DNA from: SXXH01 sp041165735 | GTDB lineage: Bacteria; Planctomycetota; UBA1135; GCA-002686595 | Direction of reading: 5' to 3' | NCBI GenBank assembly: GCA_046341775.1 | Contig: JBKDQQ010000093.1 | Location: forward strand, 1-43,746 | DNA length: 43,746 nucleotides | Shown: positions 22,829 to 32,484 of the stretch, piece by piece | Layout: the number at the start of each line of letters is the position of its first letter | How positions within the stretch are numbered: the first letter of the stretch is position 1 | Notes under the pieces: model-generated | The model's input: only the letters and a program-made list of their open reading frames with translations | Database searches by the model: none | What the model was told of the DNA's origin: nothing | Made by a program: the position numbers and the translations under genes

Positions 22829-24298
22829 ATGCACGCCGTCCTGCTCGCCCTCACCCTCGTTCCTGTTTCCTCTGCCTCCCTTCCGGTGGTCCCCGCTCTG
22901 GTGGTGGACGCCGAATACGACAAGCGCAAGAACGAAGCCGGCAAGGATGTCACCAAGCTGTGGAAGCTCTACGAGTGGTGCGTCGCCGAGAAGCGCGACA
23001 AGGACGCGAAGACGACTCTCAAGGCGATCCTGAAGGTCGATGCCAACCACAAGGAAGCCAATGTGGCCTCTGGCCACGTCTTCGTCGATGGCAAGTGGTT
23101 CACGACCCAGAAGAAGGCCGACGAGTACAAGAAGGCCAAGGAAGAGGAAGAGAAGAAGGCACAGGGTCTCGTCTCCTACAAGGGCGAGTGGGTTCCCGCC
23201 GAAGATGTGCCGTTCCTCGAGCGCGGTCTAGTCAAGGACGATCGCGGCAACTGGATCAGCGCCGACGAAGCGAAGAAGCTGGCCGAGGGTTGGTCGCGGC
23301 AAGACCTCGAGTGGATCGACCCCAAGGAAGCCGACAAGGTGGCTGCCGGACTGTGGAAGTGCGGCGCGGAATGGCTCCCGCTGGACAAGGCCAACGAGTA
23401 CCACAACGCCATCGGCGATTGGTGGCGCGTCCCGAGCGACACCTTCACGTTCTATTCGACGATCGACCGGGAAACGCTCACGAAGGGCGTGGCCACCACG
23501 GCGGGGTACGCCTACGCGGACCTCGAGGCGATCTTCGGCATGAAGCCCAAGTTGGCCCCGATCGTCGTGCTGCTGCGCGACGCCGAACAATACGGCAGCT
23601 ACGCCGCGGGCAGCGAGGAGGACGAGCGCTTCCCCACGGAGATGGAAGGCCTGTCGTCCATCCACCACGCGTACTACGCGGATCTCGCCTTCGAGACTTC
23701 CGGTGATCCGCGCTCGACCTACCTTGGCGCGGGTGTCGGCTATTGGGACGCCGCGGCCAAGGACGGCGACAAGTGGGGCGTGCACAGCGTGCGCCATGCT
23801 GCCGCGCAGTCGTGGCTGGAGTCCATCGATCCGAGCCAAAGGTGGATCGAGAAGCTACGCAAGGACGGCAAGCTCGAACCCCGCGGATTCTGGGAGGAGA
23901 AGCGCCTGCCGCGCTGGTACCGCTACGGCGCGGCTTCGTACGCCGAGCGCTACTTCAGCGATCCCACGGTGAAACCCGGTGGCGACAAGCTCTGGGCGCG
24001 GAAGTGGAGCGTCTCGAACATCGCGGCCAAAGGCGGCCTGCGCCAGCTGAAGCAGGTGTTCGAGTTCAAGCTCGACGCTTCCATGGGCTCCGAAGGCGCG
24101 AAGTTGCTCAGCGAGGCGGGCCTGCTGGTCGCGTTCATCCACGACGGTGGCTGCGCGCCGGTGCAGGAGAAGAACAAGGCCTTCCTCGAGGCCTTCCGCG
24201 CGGGCAAGGACAAGAAGGCCCTCGATCCGCTGGTCAAGGCGCTCGAGACGGAGATCGGCAAGCAGGAGGCGACGTTGAAGGCCTGGGCGGGCCTCTGA
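22829..24298 (+). CDS. Exported protein with five tryptophan repeats, function unknown
   Basis: Not a family I can name (489 residues). An N-terminal signal-like segment (MHAVLLALTLVPVSSAS) precedes a Lys-rich helical region. Five short repeats then centre on a Trp at W90, W121, W142, W162 and W182, each roughly G/E-x-W-x-x-x-x-x-A followed by a charged helix (for example GKWFTTQKKADEY, GEWVPAEDVPF, GNWISADEAKKL, LEWIDPKEADKV). From about residue 200 a larger domain follows (YSTIDRETLTKGVATTAGYAYADLE given in part as YSTIDRETL), without any catalytic motif I recognise. It ends in a Lys-rich helix. The next gene starts 4 bp after its stop, so the two are probably one transcript. Confidence 0.8.
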   Translation: MHAVLLALTLVPVSSASLPVVPALVVDAEYDKRKNEAGKDVTKLWKLYEWCVAEKRDKDAKTTLKAILKVDANHKEANVASGHVFVDGKWFTTQKKADEYKKAKEEEEKKAQGLVSYKGEWVPAEDVPFLERGLVKDDRGNWISADEAKKLAEGWSRQDLEWIDPKEADKVAAGLWKCGAEWLPLDKANEYHNAIGDWWRVPSDTFTFYSTIDRETLTKGVATTAGYAYADLEAIFGMKPKLAPIVVLLRDAEQYGSYAAGSEEDERFPTEMEGLSSIHHAYYADLAFETSGDPRSTYLGAGVGYWDAAAKDGDKWGVHSVRHAAAQSWLESIDPSQRWIEKLRKDGKLEPRGFWEEKRLPRWYRYGAASYAERYFSDPTVKPGGDKLWARKWSVSNIAAKGGLRQLKQVFEFKLDASMGSEGAKLLSEAGLLVAFIHDGGCAPVQEKNKAFLEAFRAGKDKKALDPLVKALETEIGKQEATLKAWAGL

Positions 24299-24302
24299 TG
24301 CC

Positions 24303-26405
24303 ATGTTGTCAAGTTTGCTTGTCAGCCTGCTCCTCGGTGCGCCGGTCGATCAGCGCCAACTGCATCGCGCCGACGCCGATCTCTACGTCGAGATGACCGA
24401 CGCGCGCGCGGCGTGGACCGCCATGCAATCCGCGCCCCTGGTCTCGATGGTGTCCGGCGAGCCGATGGCGAAGCTCGACAAGTTCGGCCAGCAGATGGGT
24501 TGGAATCTGCGCGCCGCCATGGACGGCCTGCTCCCGCAGGCCGACGCCACGCGTCCGGACGATCGCTTCTGGCCGTGGTCGGCGGCGTCGAGCATGTCGA
24601 TGTCCCTGTCCGGCCTGGAGCCTGCGGGCGGGGACATGCGTGGCTTGATGGTGGCGGACTTCGCCGAGGAGGCCGCCGCCGAGCAGGCGCTCCGTGCCAT
24701 GGGCAGCCTCGTCGCCACGGATGCACGCCCCGAGACGGTGCGTCTCTTCGAGCAGGACCTGCCGGTCGCGCGCTACAAGGCGGATGCGATGCAGACACGC
24801 CTCGCTGGATGGGCGGTCCGCTCCGGCGCGCGCATCGTCGCCGGTGTCGGCTCCATGGAACCTGCGGACCTCCTTGCTCTCGCGCCCGAGTCTTCGATGG
24901 CAGCCCATCCTGCGCGACTCGACGACGACGGGCTCGGTGCTCGTTCCGGCACGCTGGTCTACCGCGCTTGGTCGGACCTCGAAGCCGTGGGCGCGCCCGA
25001 GTTCGGCGCCCTCTCGGGAGTGCTCGAGTTGCAGAAGTGGGCTGCCGGATTCCTGCCCTTCGTCGGTTCGCGCGGCAAATGGCGGCTCGAGCTGGACGGC
25101 GCGCGCTTCGCGACCGAGAGCCTGGTGGAACGCATCGGTCCCGCCAAGGAGCTCGATGCGTTGATGGGGGCGGAGCCCGTGGGCGCCGTCGCCACGGCGA
25201 TGGTGCCAGTCGAGGCGGTGGGGGCGTGGACGACCTCCCTCGCGCCGGAAGCACTGGAGCCGCTGTTCGATCGCCTGCTCGGCCTCCCCGCCGCCACGGA
25301 GCAGCCCGGAGCGTTGTCCAAAACACTTGACAAGCCCTGCGCGATCTACCTCCTGCCCTACCCGGCGTTGATGCAGGCGGTGCAAGCGCCGCCGCGCGTG
25401 GTCGTCGCCATGCGCACGCTGGATCGCGAGGCGTTCATCAAGGCGATGGACGCCAAGGCCGCCGCGGTGCTGCAAGCCGATCCGCGCCAGCGCGTCGATT
25501 CCAAGCCTTACCGGCGCCAGCCCATGTGGGTCTTCGCCGCGGAGGAGGAGGCGCAGCCAGCCGAAGCCGCGACGCCGCAGGCCGGACCTTTCGGCGCGAT
25601 CGGCGCAGTGGACCTGACCATGCGGCCCACGGTCGCATTGCACGGAGATCGGGTGCTGGTGGCCCTGTCGCCCACGACCGCGCGCAGCGAGGTCAAGCGC
25701 CTCATCGACGAGAAGGAGGGGTCCGCCCCGCACGCCATCGCCTCGTTGCGCAAGGAAGGCGCGTTCGAGCTTTCGACGATGGACTGGTCGCGTCTCCTTG
25801 GAGGCCTGTGGGACCAGGCGCGCGGCCTCGTGCCCATGCTGGCGCAGGGCGGCGCCGAACCTGTCGATTTGTCCCTGTTGCCGACGAGCACCGACTTGTT
25901 CGGCTCGTTGCAGCCGACGCTCTCGTGGTCGCGCCGCGTTCCACGCGATGGTGCACCTTCGCTGGTGCACGCGCGCAGCGAGTCGAGCTTCGGCCCCGAG
26001 ACGCCGCTCATGCTCGCGGGCATGGTGTACGCGGGCGCCAGCTCGCGCCAAGAGGTCCCCGGCGAGGCCGAGGTGCTCGAGACGAAGCCTGCGCCGCAGC
26101 CCGCGTCGCAACCCGCCGTCGACGACGCTCAGGCGCGCACGACCAAGGCGTTGCGCGGCGTCAAGACGGCACTCGCGGTGTACAAGTCGCAGGCCGGACG
26201 GTTCCCCGCCGCGCTCGACGAACTCTTGCGCGGAACTGACGCCTTCCCGGACGGCTTCCTGCCCGACAAGCGCTTGCCTTCCGACGCGTGGAGTCGACCT
26301 TTCATCTACGAGCCCGCCACCGACGGGACGAGCTACGCGCTGCGTTCGACCGGAGCGGACGGCGTCGACCAGCGCGGCGCGGGCGACGACATCAAGGCGC
26401 CGTGA
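24303..26405 (+). CDS. Large exported protein with C-terminal GspG-like domain
   Basis: Protein of 700 residues starting with a short hydrophobic leader (MLSSLLVSLLLG). The body (about 30-600) resembles planctomycete DUF3352-like envelope proteins in its alternating MVAMRTLDREAF / KRLIDEKEG style, but I cannot assign it firmly. Residues 611-700 match the C-terminal domain of type II secretion pseudopilin GspG. The pattern is KTALAVYKSQAGRFPAALDELL, given here in part as ALAVYKSQAGRFP; then LPSDAWSRPFIYE, then a Ser-Thr-Gly-Ala-Asp-Gly segment and GDDI. It lacks the prepilin cleavage site and hydrophobic N-terminal helix of a true pseudopilin. The palindrome at 24308 lies in its first codons. 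Its stop overlaps the next start (GTGA). Confidence 0.8.
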   Translation: MLSSLLVSLLLGAPVDQRQLHRADADLYVEMTDARAAWTAMQSAPLVSMVSGEPMAKLDKFGQQMGWNLRAAMDGLLPQADATRPDDRFWPWSAASSMSMSLSGLEPAGGDMRGLMVADFAEEAAAEQALRAMGSLVATDARPETVRLFEQDLPVARYKADAMQTRLAGWAVRSGARIVAGVGSMEPADLLALAPESSMAAHPARLDDDGLGARSGTLVYRAWSDLEAVGAPEFGALSGVLELQKWAAGFLPFVGSRGKWRLELDGARFATESLVERIGPAKELDALMGAEPVGAVATAMVPVEAVGAWTTSLAPEALEPLFDRLLGLPAATEQPGALSKTLDKPCAIYLLPYPALMQAVQAPPRVVVAMRTLDREAFIKAMDAKAAAVLQADPRQRVDSKPYRRQPMWVFAAEEEAQPAEAATPQAGPFGAIGAVDLTMRPTVALHGDRVLVALSPTTARSEVKRLIDEKEGSAPHAIASLRKEGAFELSTMDWSRLLGGLWDQARGLVPMLAQGGAEPVDLSLLPTSTDLFGSLQPTLSWSRRVPRDGAPSLVHARSESSFGPETPLMLAGMVYAGASSRQEVPGEAEVLETKPAPQPASQPAVDDAQARTTKALRGVKTALAVYKSQAGRFPAALDELLRGTDAFPDGFLPDKRLPSDAWSRPFIYEPATDGTSYALRSTGADGVDQRGAGDDIKAP
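24308..24323. repeat. GTCMA-N6-TKGAC palindrome, degenerate copy 3
   Basis: GTCAA, GTTTGC, TTGTC: one base off the TTGAC half. It lies at codons 2-7 of the GspG-domain gene, directly after the junction with the preceding gene. Confidence 0.4.
25316..25331. repeat. GTCMA-N6-TKGAC palindrome, copy 4
   Basis: GTCCA, AAACAC, TTGAC, extendable to 7-base arms TTGTCCA...TTGACAA (25314-25333). It is inside the coding sequence of the GspG-domain gene. Confidence 0.55.
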
Positions 26406-27103
26406 CGAAGAAGCCGACGCTGCGTCGTCGCTTCAAGCACGCGCGCCGCCGCGTGGGCGTCGCGCTCGGCGACACCTTGCTGCCGCCCGTGCTCGAGGCC
26501 TTGTCGCGCTCGTGGGACCTCGAGCTCGTCGATCGCCACCACCTCGAGGACACATTGGTCGCCGATCGGGGCTGCCTGCTCGCCTTGTGGCACGGCCGGA
26601 TGGTGTGCGGATTGCCTCACTACGGCCGCCGCGGATTCCAGGTGCTCGTCTCCATGAGCGGGGACGGCGATGTCAGCGAGAAGTTGCTGCGAGGATTCGG
26701 CTACGGCGTCGTGCGAGGCTCCAGCAGTCGCGGCGGTGCGCGCGCTTTGCGGGCGATGCTCGGCGTGCTCGACGAGGGCGCCGCGCTGGTGGTGACTCCC
26801 GATGGGCCGCGCGGTCCGCGCCACGCCATGAACCTCGGTCTCGCCTGGATGAGTCGCGCCACCGGTCGCGCCATCGTGCCCCTCGGCTTCGGCGTGGATC
26901 GCGCCTGGCGGGCGCGCAGCTGGGACAGCTTCACGGTGCCCAAGCCCTTCGCGCGCATCGCGCTCGTCCACGGCGCGCCGATCCGCGTCGGGCGCGAAGG
27001 CGGCGAAGCGGAGCTCGAGCGCGCCACGCGCGAAGTCCAGCGCGCCTTGCTCGACGCCGAGCAACGCGCCTTCGACCGGGTGGGGGCGGTCCGCGATTGG
27101 TGA
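26402..27103 (+). CDS. Lysophospholipid acyltransferase-like (DUF374) protein
   Basis: Protein of 233 residues of the DUF374 family, related to LPLAT/LpxL-type acyltransferases acting on envelope lipids. ALWHGRM (61-67) carries the H in place of the usual HX4D. RGSSSRGGARAL (105-116) and VTPDGPRGPRH (131-141) are the family blocks. VPLGFGVDRAWRARSWD and the VPKPFARI segment follow. The GTG start overlaps the stop of the upstream gene as GTGA, and its own stop overlaps the DUF72 start the same way, so three genes are translationally coupled. The acyl donor and acceptor are unknown. Confidence 0.85.
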   Translation: MTKKPTLRRRFKHARRRVGVALGDTLLPPVLEALSRSWDLELVDRHHLEDTLVADRGCLLALWHGRMVCGLPHYGRRGFQVLVSMSGDGDVSEKLLRGFGYGVVRGSSSRGGARALRAMLGVLDEGAALVVTPDGPRGPRHAMNLGLAWMSRATGRAIVPLGFGVDRAWRARSWDSFTVPKPFARIALVHGAPIRVGREGGEAELERATREVQRALLDAEQRAFDRVGAVRDW

Positions 27104-27984
27104 CGCGCATCGGACCCGCCGGTTGGTCCTATCCCGACTGGGAAGGACGCGTCTATCCCGACCACAAGCCTCCGGGCTTCCATCCGTTGGCGTGGGTGGC
27201 GCGTTGGTTCGATCTCGTCGAGATCGACGCGAGCTTCTACGCGGCGCCTCGCGCCGAACATGCGCAGCGATGGGTCCAATTGGCCGCGGCGCGCGAGGAC
27301 TTCCGCTTCAGCGCCAAGCTGTTGAAGGAGTTCACGCACGCCCCCGAGCCGTCCGACCCCGCCGCGTGGGTGCGCTTGGCGGAGGACTTTCGCGCCGGGC
27401 TCGAGCCGATCTGGAAGGCGCGCCGCTTGTGGAGCCTCCTCGCCCAGTTTCCGGCCAGCCACCAAGCCACGGCCTCCAACCTGCGACGCATCGGCAAGCT
27501 GAAGGTCTTGTTCGACCCGTGGCCGCTGACCGTCGAGCTGCGCCACCGCTCCTGGTTCGAGCCTCCCATGCTGGATTCGTTGCGGGGCCTCGGTGTGACC
27601 GTGGCCCACATCGACCTGCCCGCGTCGTGGAACCACCCGCCCCCCTGGTTCCACCCCTTTTCGCCGCGCGGGTACCTGCGCCTCCACGGACGCAACGAAG
27701 CCACCTGGTTCCGGCAGGGTGTGGGCCGCGACGCGCGCTACGACTATCTGTACGGACCCGCCGAACTGGACGAGCTGCACCACCGGGCCGCCCGCATCGC
27801 CGGCGAGGTCGACGAGCTGGCGGTGGTGACCAACAACCACTTCCGCGGCGCGGCGGTCGCCAATGCCTTGGAACTGGCTTCGCGCCAGCGGGCTGGAGCC
27901 GTGGCAGGCCCCGGGGAGATCGTGGCCGCCTACCCCCAACTGGCCGCTCGGGTTCGGGTCGAGGGCCAGCAGCAGTTGTTCTAG
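27100..27984 (+). CDS. DUF72 (YecE-like) family protein
   Basis: TIM-barrel protein of 294 residues of the DUF72/YecE family, whose biochemical role is not established. Family landmarks are IGPAGWSYPDWEGRVYP at the start, VEIDASFYAAP, FRFSAKLLKEFTH, LFDPWPLTVELRHRSWF and YLRLHGRN, then VVTNNHFRG near the C-terminus. The GTG start sits in a GTGA overlap with the DUF374 gene (27100-27103). A gap of about 65 bp separates it from the glycosyltransferase. Confidence 0.9.
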   Translation: MTRIGPAGWSYPDWEGRVYPDHKPPGFHPLAWVARWFDLVEIDASFYAAPRAEHAQRWVQLAAAREDFRFSAKLLKEFTHAPEPSDPAAWVRLAEDFRAGLEPIWKARRLWSLLAQFPASHQATASNLRRIGKLKVLFDPWPLTVELRHRSWFEPPMLDSLRGLGVTVAHIDLPASWNHPPPWFHPFSPRGYLRLHGRNEATWFRQGVGRDARYDYLYGPAELDELHHRAARIAGEVDELAVVTNNHFRGAAVANALELASRQRAGAVAGPGEIVAAYPQLAARVRVEGQQQLF

Positions 27985-28049
27985 CGGCCGATGCCCGGCG
28001 GGCCGGCGGACCAGCTCCGCCACACGGCGACTTGCGGCCGTAGGGGGGC

Positions 28050-29603
28050 GTGTTGCTACGATCCCGCGATGCCGAAGGGTTGCCCGAACTCCACCGGGTG
28101 GCATCGGCGCGCCACTTGAACGCCGACACGCTGCTCATCTGGGCCTACATGGCCACCCTCGGCTTGCTGTTCATCTACGGACTGCACCGCGTGTGGCTCT
28201 TGTGGCGCTTCCGCTGGGGCTCGGCCCGGCCCGCCCAAGTCCCGACGCAAGGGCTGCGCGAGCTGCCCGTCGTGACCGTGCAACTGCCCGTGTACAACGA
28301 GCGCACGGTGGCGGCGCGCCTCGTGCGCGCCTGCGGTGCGCTCGACTGGCCGCGCGACCGGTTCGAGATCCAGGTGCTGGATGATTCCACCGACGAGACG
28401 CGCGAGATCGTCGATGAAGAGGTGCGTCAACTCGTCGCCGCCGGCATCGACGCCAAGGTCGTGCGTCGCGCCGACCGCGTGGGGTACAAGGCGGGCGCCC
28501 TGGCCCACGGGCAGCGCGTCGCGCGCGGCGAGTTCATCGCCATCTTCGACGCGGACTTCCTGCCCAAGGCCGACTTCCTGCACCAACTGGTGCCGCACTT
28601 CGCGGATCCCGGGATCGGCATGGTCCAGGCGCGTTGGGGTCACGACAACCGCGACGACAACATGCTGACCCGCGCCGAAAGCGCGTTGCTCGACGGCCAC
28701 TTCGTCATCGAGCACACCGTGCGCCACGACACCGGCGTGTTCTTCAACTTCAACGGCACGGCCGGCATCTGGCGTCGCGCCGCCATCGACGAGGCGGGGG
28801 GCTGGCAGCACGACACGCTGACGGAGGACCTCGACCTTTCCTACCGCGCCCAGCTCGCGGGTTGGCGCTTCGTGTACAAGCCCTTGATCGTCGCCCCGGC
28901 CGAAGTGCCGCCGGACATCGCGGCCTTCAAGAGCCAGCAACACCGCTGGGCCAAGGGCAGCGTGCAGGTCTGCAAGAAGCTCGGTTGGCGCATCCTCGCT
29001 TCGCGCGAGCCGCTCAAGGTCAAGCTCGAGGCGATGGCCCACCTGACCGGCAACGTCGGCTACCCGACGGTGCTGTTGCTGGCGCTGCTCCTGCCGTTGA
29101 GCACGACGCTGCGCGCCGATTTCGCGCCATGGTTGTCCGTGGCGCTGTTCGCGACCTGCTCCCTGTCGGTCGTGATGTTCTACGAACGCAGCCAGGATGC
29201 CATCGGCCGCCCGTTCGGCCGCCGCCTGCTCGATTCCTTCGCCGCCATCCTCCTCGGCATCGGCATGTGCGTCAGCCAGACGCGCGCCGTGCTCGAGGGC
29301 GTGTTCGGCGACACCGGCGCCTTCGTGCGCACGCCGAAGAAGGGCGATGCGCCCCGGGCCAAGCGCTACGCGGCGGCGCTGAAGGGTTGGCCCGGCGTCG
29401 AGTTGCTCGTGGCCGCGTGGTTCGGCTGGGGCATCTGGCGCGCCGTGGAGCAGGAGCTGTGGACCTCGCTGCCCTTCCAGGCGCTGTTCTTCGCCAGCTT
29501 CGCCTGGGTGGGTTGGATGACGCTCTCCGATCGCGTGCGCGACCTGCTGCCCGCGCGCCAAGCTCCGGTGGACGCCGCCGACGGAGCGCCGGTCCGCGGT
29601 TGA
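28050..29603 (+). CDS. Membrane GT2 glycosyltransferase (cellulose-synthase-like)
   Basis: Processive-type family 2 glycosyltransferase (up to 517 residues) at the inner membrane. Numbered from the GTG at 28050, a membrane helix is at about 27-52. Catalytic motifs are VYNER (81-85), DDSTD (111-115), DAD (167-169), TED (258-260) and QQHRW (296-300). Four C-terminal membrane segments lie between about 340 and 490. This is the plant CslA / bacterial glucomannan or ceramide-glucosyl-like arrangement; the sugar and acceptor are unknown. The first 22 residues look unconserved, so in-frame GTG 28098 or TTG 28116 may be the true start. No PilZ domain is seen. Confidence 0.88.
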   Translation: MLLRSRDAEGLPELHRVASARHLNADTLLIWAYMATLGLLFIYGLHRVWLLWRFRWGSARPAQVPTQGLRELPVVTVQLPVYNERTVAARLVRACGALDWPRDRFEIQVLDDSTDETREIVDEEVRQLVAAGIDAKVVRRADRVGYKAGALAHGQRVARGEFIAIFDADFLPKADFLHQLVPHFADPGIGMVQARWGHDNRDDNMLTRAESALLDGHFVIEHTVRHDTGVFFNFNGTAGIWRRAAIDEAGGWQHDTLTEDLDLSYRAQLAGWRFVYKPLIVAPAEVPPDIAAFKSQQHRWAKGSVQVCKKLGWRILASREPLKVKLEAMAHLTGNVGYPTVLLLALLLPLSTTLRADFAPWLSVALFATCSLSVVMFYERSQDAIGRPFGRRLLDSFAAILLGIGMCVSQTRAVLEGVFGDTGAFVRTPKKGDAPRAKRYAAALKGWPGVELLVAAWFGWGIWRAVEQELWTSLPFQALFFASFAWVGWMTLSDRVRDLLPARQAPVDAADGAPVRG

Positions 29604-29633
29604 GCGCGAGGCGCGCGCGCTAGCGCGACGTGC

Positions 29634-29649
29634 GTCAAGAATAATTGAC
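29634..29649. repeat. GTCMA-N6-TKGAC palindrome, copy 5
   Basis: GTCAA, GAATAA, TTGAC in the gap between the convergent glycosyltransferase and cbs genes, directly beside a GC-rich hairpin. Read along the minus strand it supplies the AT-rich stretch after that hairpin. Confidence 0.6.
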
Positions 29650-29650
29650 A

Positions 29651-29672
29651 GCGCGCGGCGGCCCCCGCGCGC
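29651..29672 (-). terminator. GC hairpin downstream of cbs
   Basis: GCGCGCGG (29651-29658) pairs with CCGCGCGC (29665-29672) around a 6-base loop. In the cbs direction it is followed by TGTCAATTATTCTT, part of the palindrome, so the two together resemble an intrinsic terminator. Confidence 0.5.
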
Positions 29673-29688
29673 CGTCCCGGCGCGCGGC

Positions 29689-31053
<1,365 letters not shown>

Positions 31054-31167
31054 GGCGGTCCTTCGCGTCGCCGCCGGGCGCATACGGCACCCTGTCGCGG
31101 AACGCGCATCGTTCCCCATCGTCCTCGTCGGCGCAAGGCGTCGTCCTGCGAACGCGCCGTGTTCCCC

Positions 31168-31515
31168 TCAGGCCGTCGGCGGACCCAGCAGGAGTTCGCC
31201 GTCGGGGTCGACCTGCACGGCGAGGCGTGCAAGGGCGCGCCGATCGAGCAGCCCGGCGGCGTCGACGCGCTTGCCGGTGCACAAGTCGTAGCGCCAAAGA
31301 TGCCAAGGGCACACGACCACGCCGTGGGCGACGCTGCCTTCGAACAGCGGCCCGTCCATGTGGGGGCAGAACGCCTGCGCGCACAGCGGCGCTCCGTCGA
31401 CGAGGTACAACGCGTAGTCGCCCCACGGCGTGGCGACATGGCGGCCGCGCTGGCTGGAGAGGTCGGCGACGCGCAGGCCGCTCTTGTGCGGCGGGGACGG
31501 ACGAGCGGGGTGCAC
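31168..31515 (-). CDS. Rieske [2Fe-2S] ferredoxin-like protein
   Basis: Small soluble Rieske protein (115 residues), resembling the ferredoxin components of dioxygenases or NirD-type proteins. Ligands are C50-P-H52 in AFCPHMDG and C69-P-W-H72 in VVCPWHLWRYDLCTG, 16 residues apart. The WRYDLCTG continuation is typical. The GTG start follows a GC-rich leader. No oxygenase partner is nearby; it lies 114 bp downstream of cbs on the same strand and is divergent from rnhC, with only 66 bp between the starts. Confidence 0.88.
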   Translation of the reverse strand: MHPARPSPPHKSGLRVADLSSQRGRHVATPWGDYALYLVDGAPLCAQAFCPHMDGPLFEGSVAHGVVVCPWHLWRYDLCTGKRVDAAGLLDRRALARLAVQVDPDGELLLGPPTA

Positions 31516-31581
31516 GAGGGGAAGCTAGCCGCGACGCCGCGCACGCGCCACAATCGACGCACCTTGGTCCAGGAGACACTC

Positions 31582-32484
31582 GTGCTCAAGCTGCCGCCCT
31601 CGGCCGCCACCGACCTGCGTCGGCGACTGCAGCCGGGCGCGTTCGAATGGCGTTCGGTGCCGCACGCCGCGTTCTCCGCCAAGGGCGAAGGGGTCGTGGT
31701 GACCTTCTACGAGTCGGGGAAGTTGCTGCTGCAGGGCGCGGATCCGGCTGGCTTCGCCCTCCGTTGGTTCGACCTGCACGCCGCGCCCGCCGTGGCGACC
31801 AAGCCCGCTTCCGCGTCGCGCGCCGCCGCTCCGGCCGGGGGATCGTCCGGCGGCGCCGTCGCCATCGCCGCGCCCACGATCGGCAGCGACGAGTGCGGCA
31901 AGGGCGACTACTTCGGACCGCTGGTCGTCGCGGCGGTGCGGCTCGAGCCGGAGGAGGCCCGAGCGCTCGCCGGATCCAATGTGCGCGACTCCAAGACGCT
32001 TTCCGACGAGCAATGCCTGCGCATCGGTTCCGCGTTGCGCGCGCGCCACCAAGTGGCCGTCAAGCGACTCGACCCGCCGCGCTACAACGCGGCGCACGCG
32101 CGGCCCGGGGCCTTGAACGGCATGCTGGCGGACTTGCACGCCCAGGCCATCCGCGAGCTGGCGCGTCCCGGGGATCGCGTGGTCGTGGACCAGTTCGCCG
32201 ACGAACGCCTCGTCGCCACGCGCCTCGCTGGACTGGACATCGACCTCGAGCAGCGCCACAAGGCGGAGAGCGAGCTCGCCGTCGCGGCCGCGAGCATCGT
32301 GGCGCGCGAGGAGTTCCTCGTCGCGCTCAAGGAGCTCTCCGAACGCCACGGCGTCGAGCTGCGCAAGGGCGCGGGCGCGCCCACCGACGCGTCCGCCCGC
32401 GAGTTCGTGCGCCTGCACGGCCGCGGGCCGCTGGGCGAAGTCGCCAAGCTGCACTTCAAGAACACGCAGAAGATCCGCCTGTGA
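31582..32484 (+). CDS. rnhC: Ribonuclease HIII
   Basis: RNase H type 2-fold nuclease (300 residues) cutting RNA in RNA/DNA hybrids. An N-terminal substrate-binding domain (about 1-70) and Ala/Ser linker precede the catalytic domain. GSDECGKGDYFGP (101-113, D103/E104) is the HIII variant of the DEAG motif, whose E is replaced in HII. DSKTLSDE, VVDQFAD (D203) and KAESELAVAAASIVARE (E229) follow. I chose the GTG at 31582 because AGGAG lies six bases upstream; an in-frame TTG at 31564 is the alternative. The stop overlaps the dapF start (GTGA). Confidence 0.92.
   Translation: MLKLPPSAATDLRRRLQPGAFEWRSVPHAAFSAKGEGVVVTFYESGKLLLQGADPAGFALRWFDLHAAPAVATKPASASRAAAPAGGSSGGAVAIAAPTIGSDECGKGDYFGPLVVAAVRLEPEEARALAGSNVRDSKTLSDEQCLRIGSALRARHQVAVKRLDPPRYNAAHARPGALNGMLADLHAQAIRELARPGDRVVVDQFADERLVATRLAGLDIDLEQRHKAESELAVAAASIVAREEFLVALKELSERHGVELRKGAGAPTDASAREFVRLHGRGPLGEVAKLHFKNTQKIRL

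Noticed and set aside
28050..28115. Upstream residues of the GT2 protein as a functional N-terminal domain
   Set aside because: The about 22 residues before the first membrane helix look like translated leader, and later in-frame GTG and TTG codons offer more usual starts.
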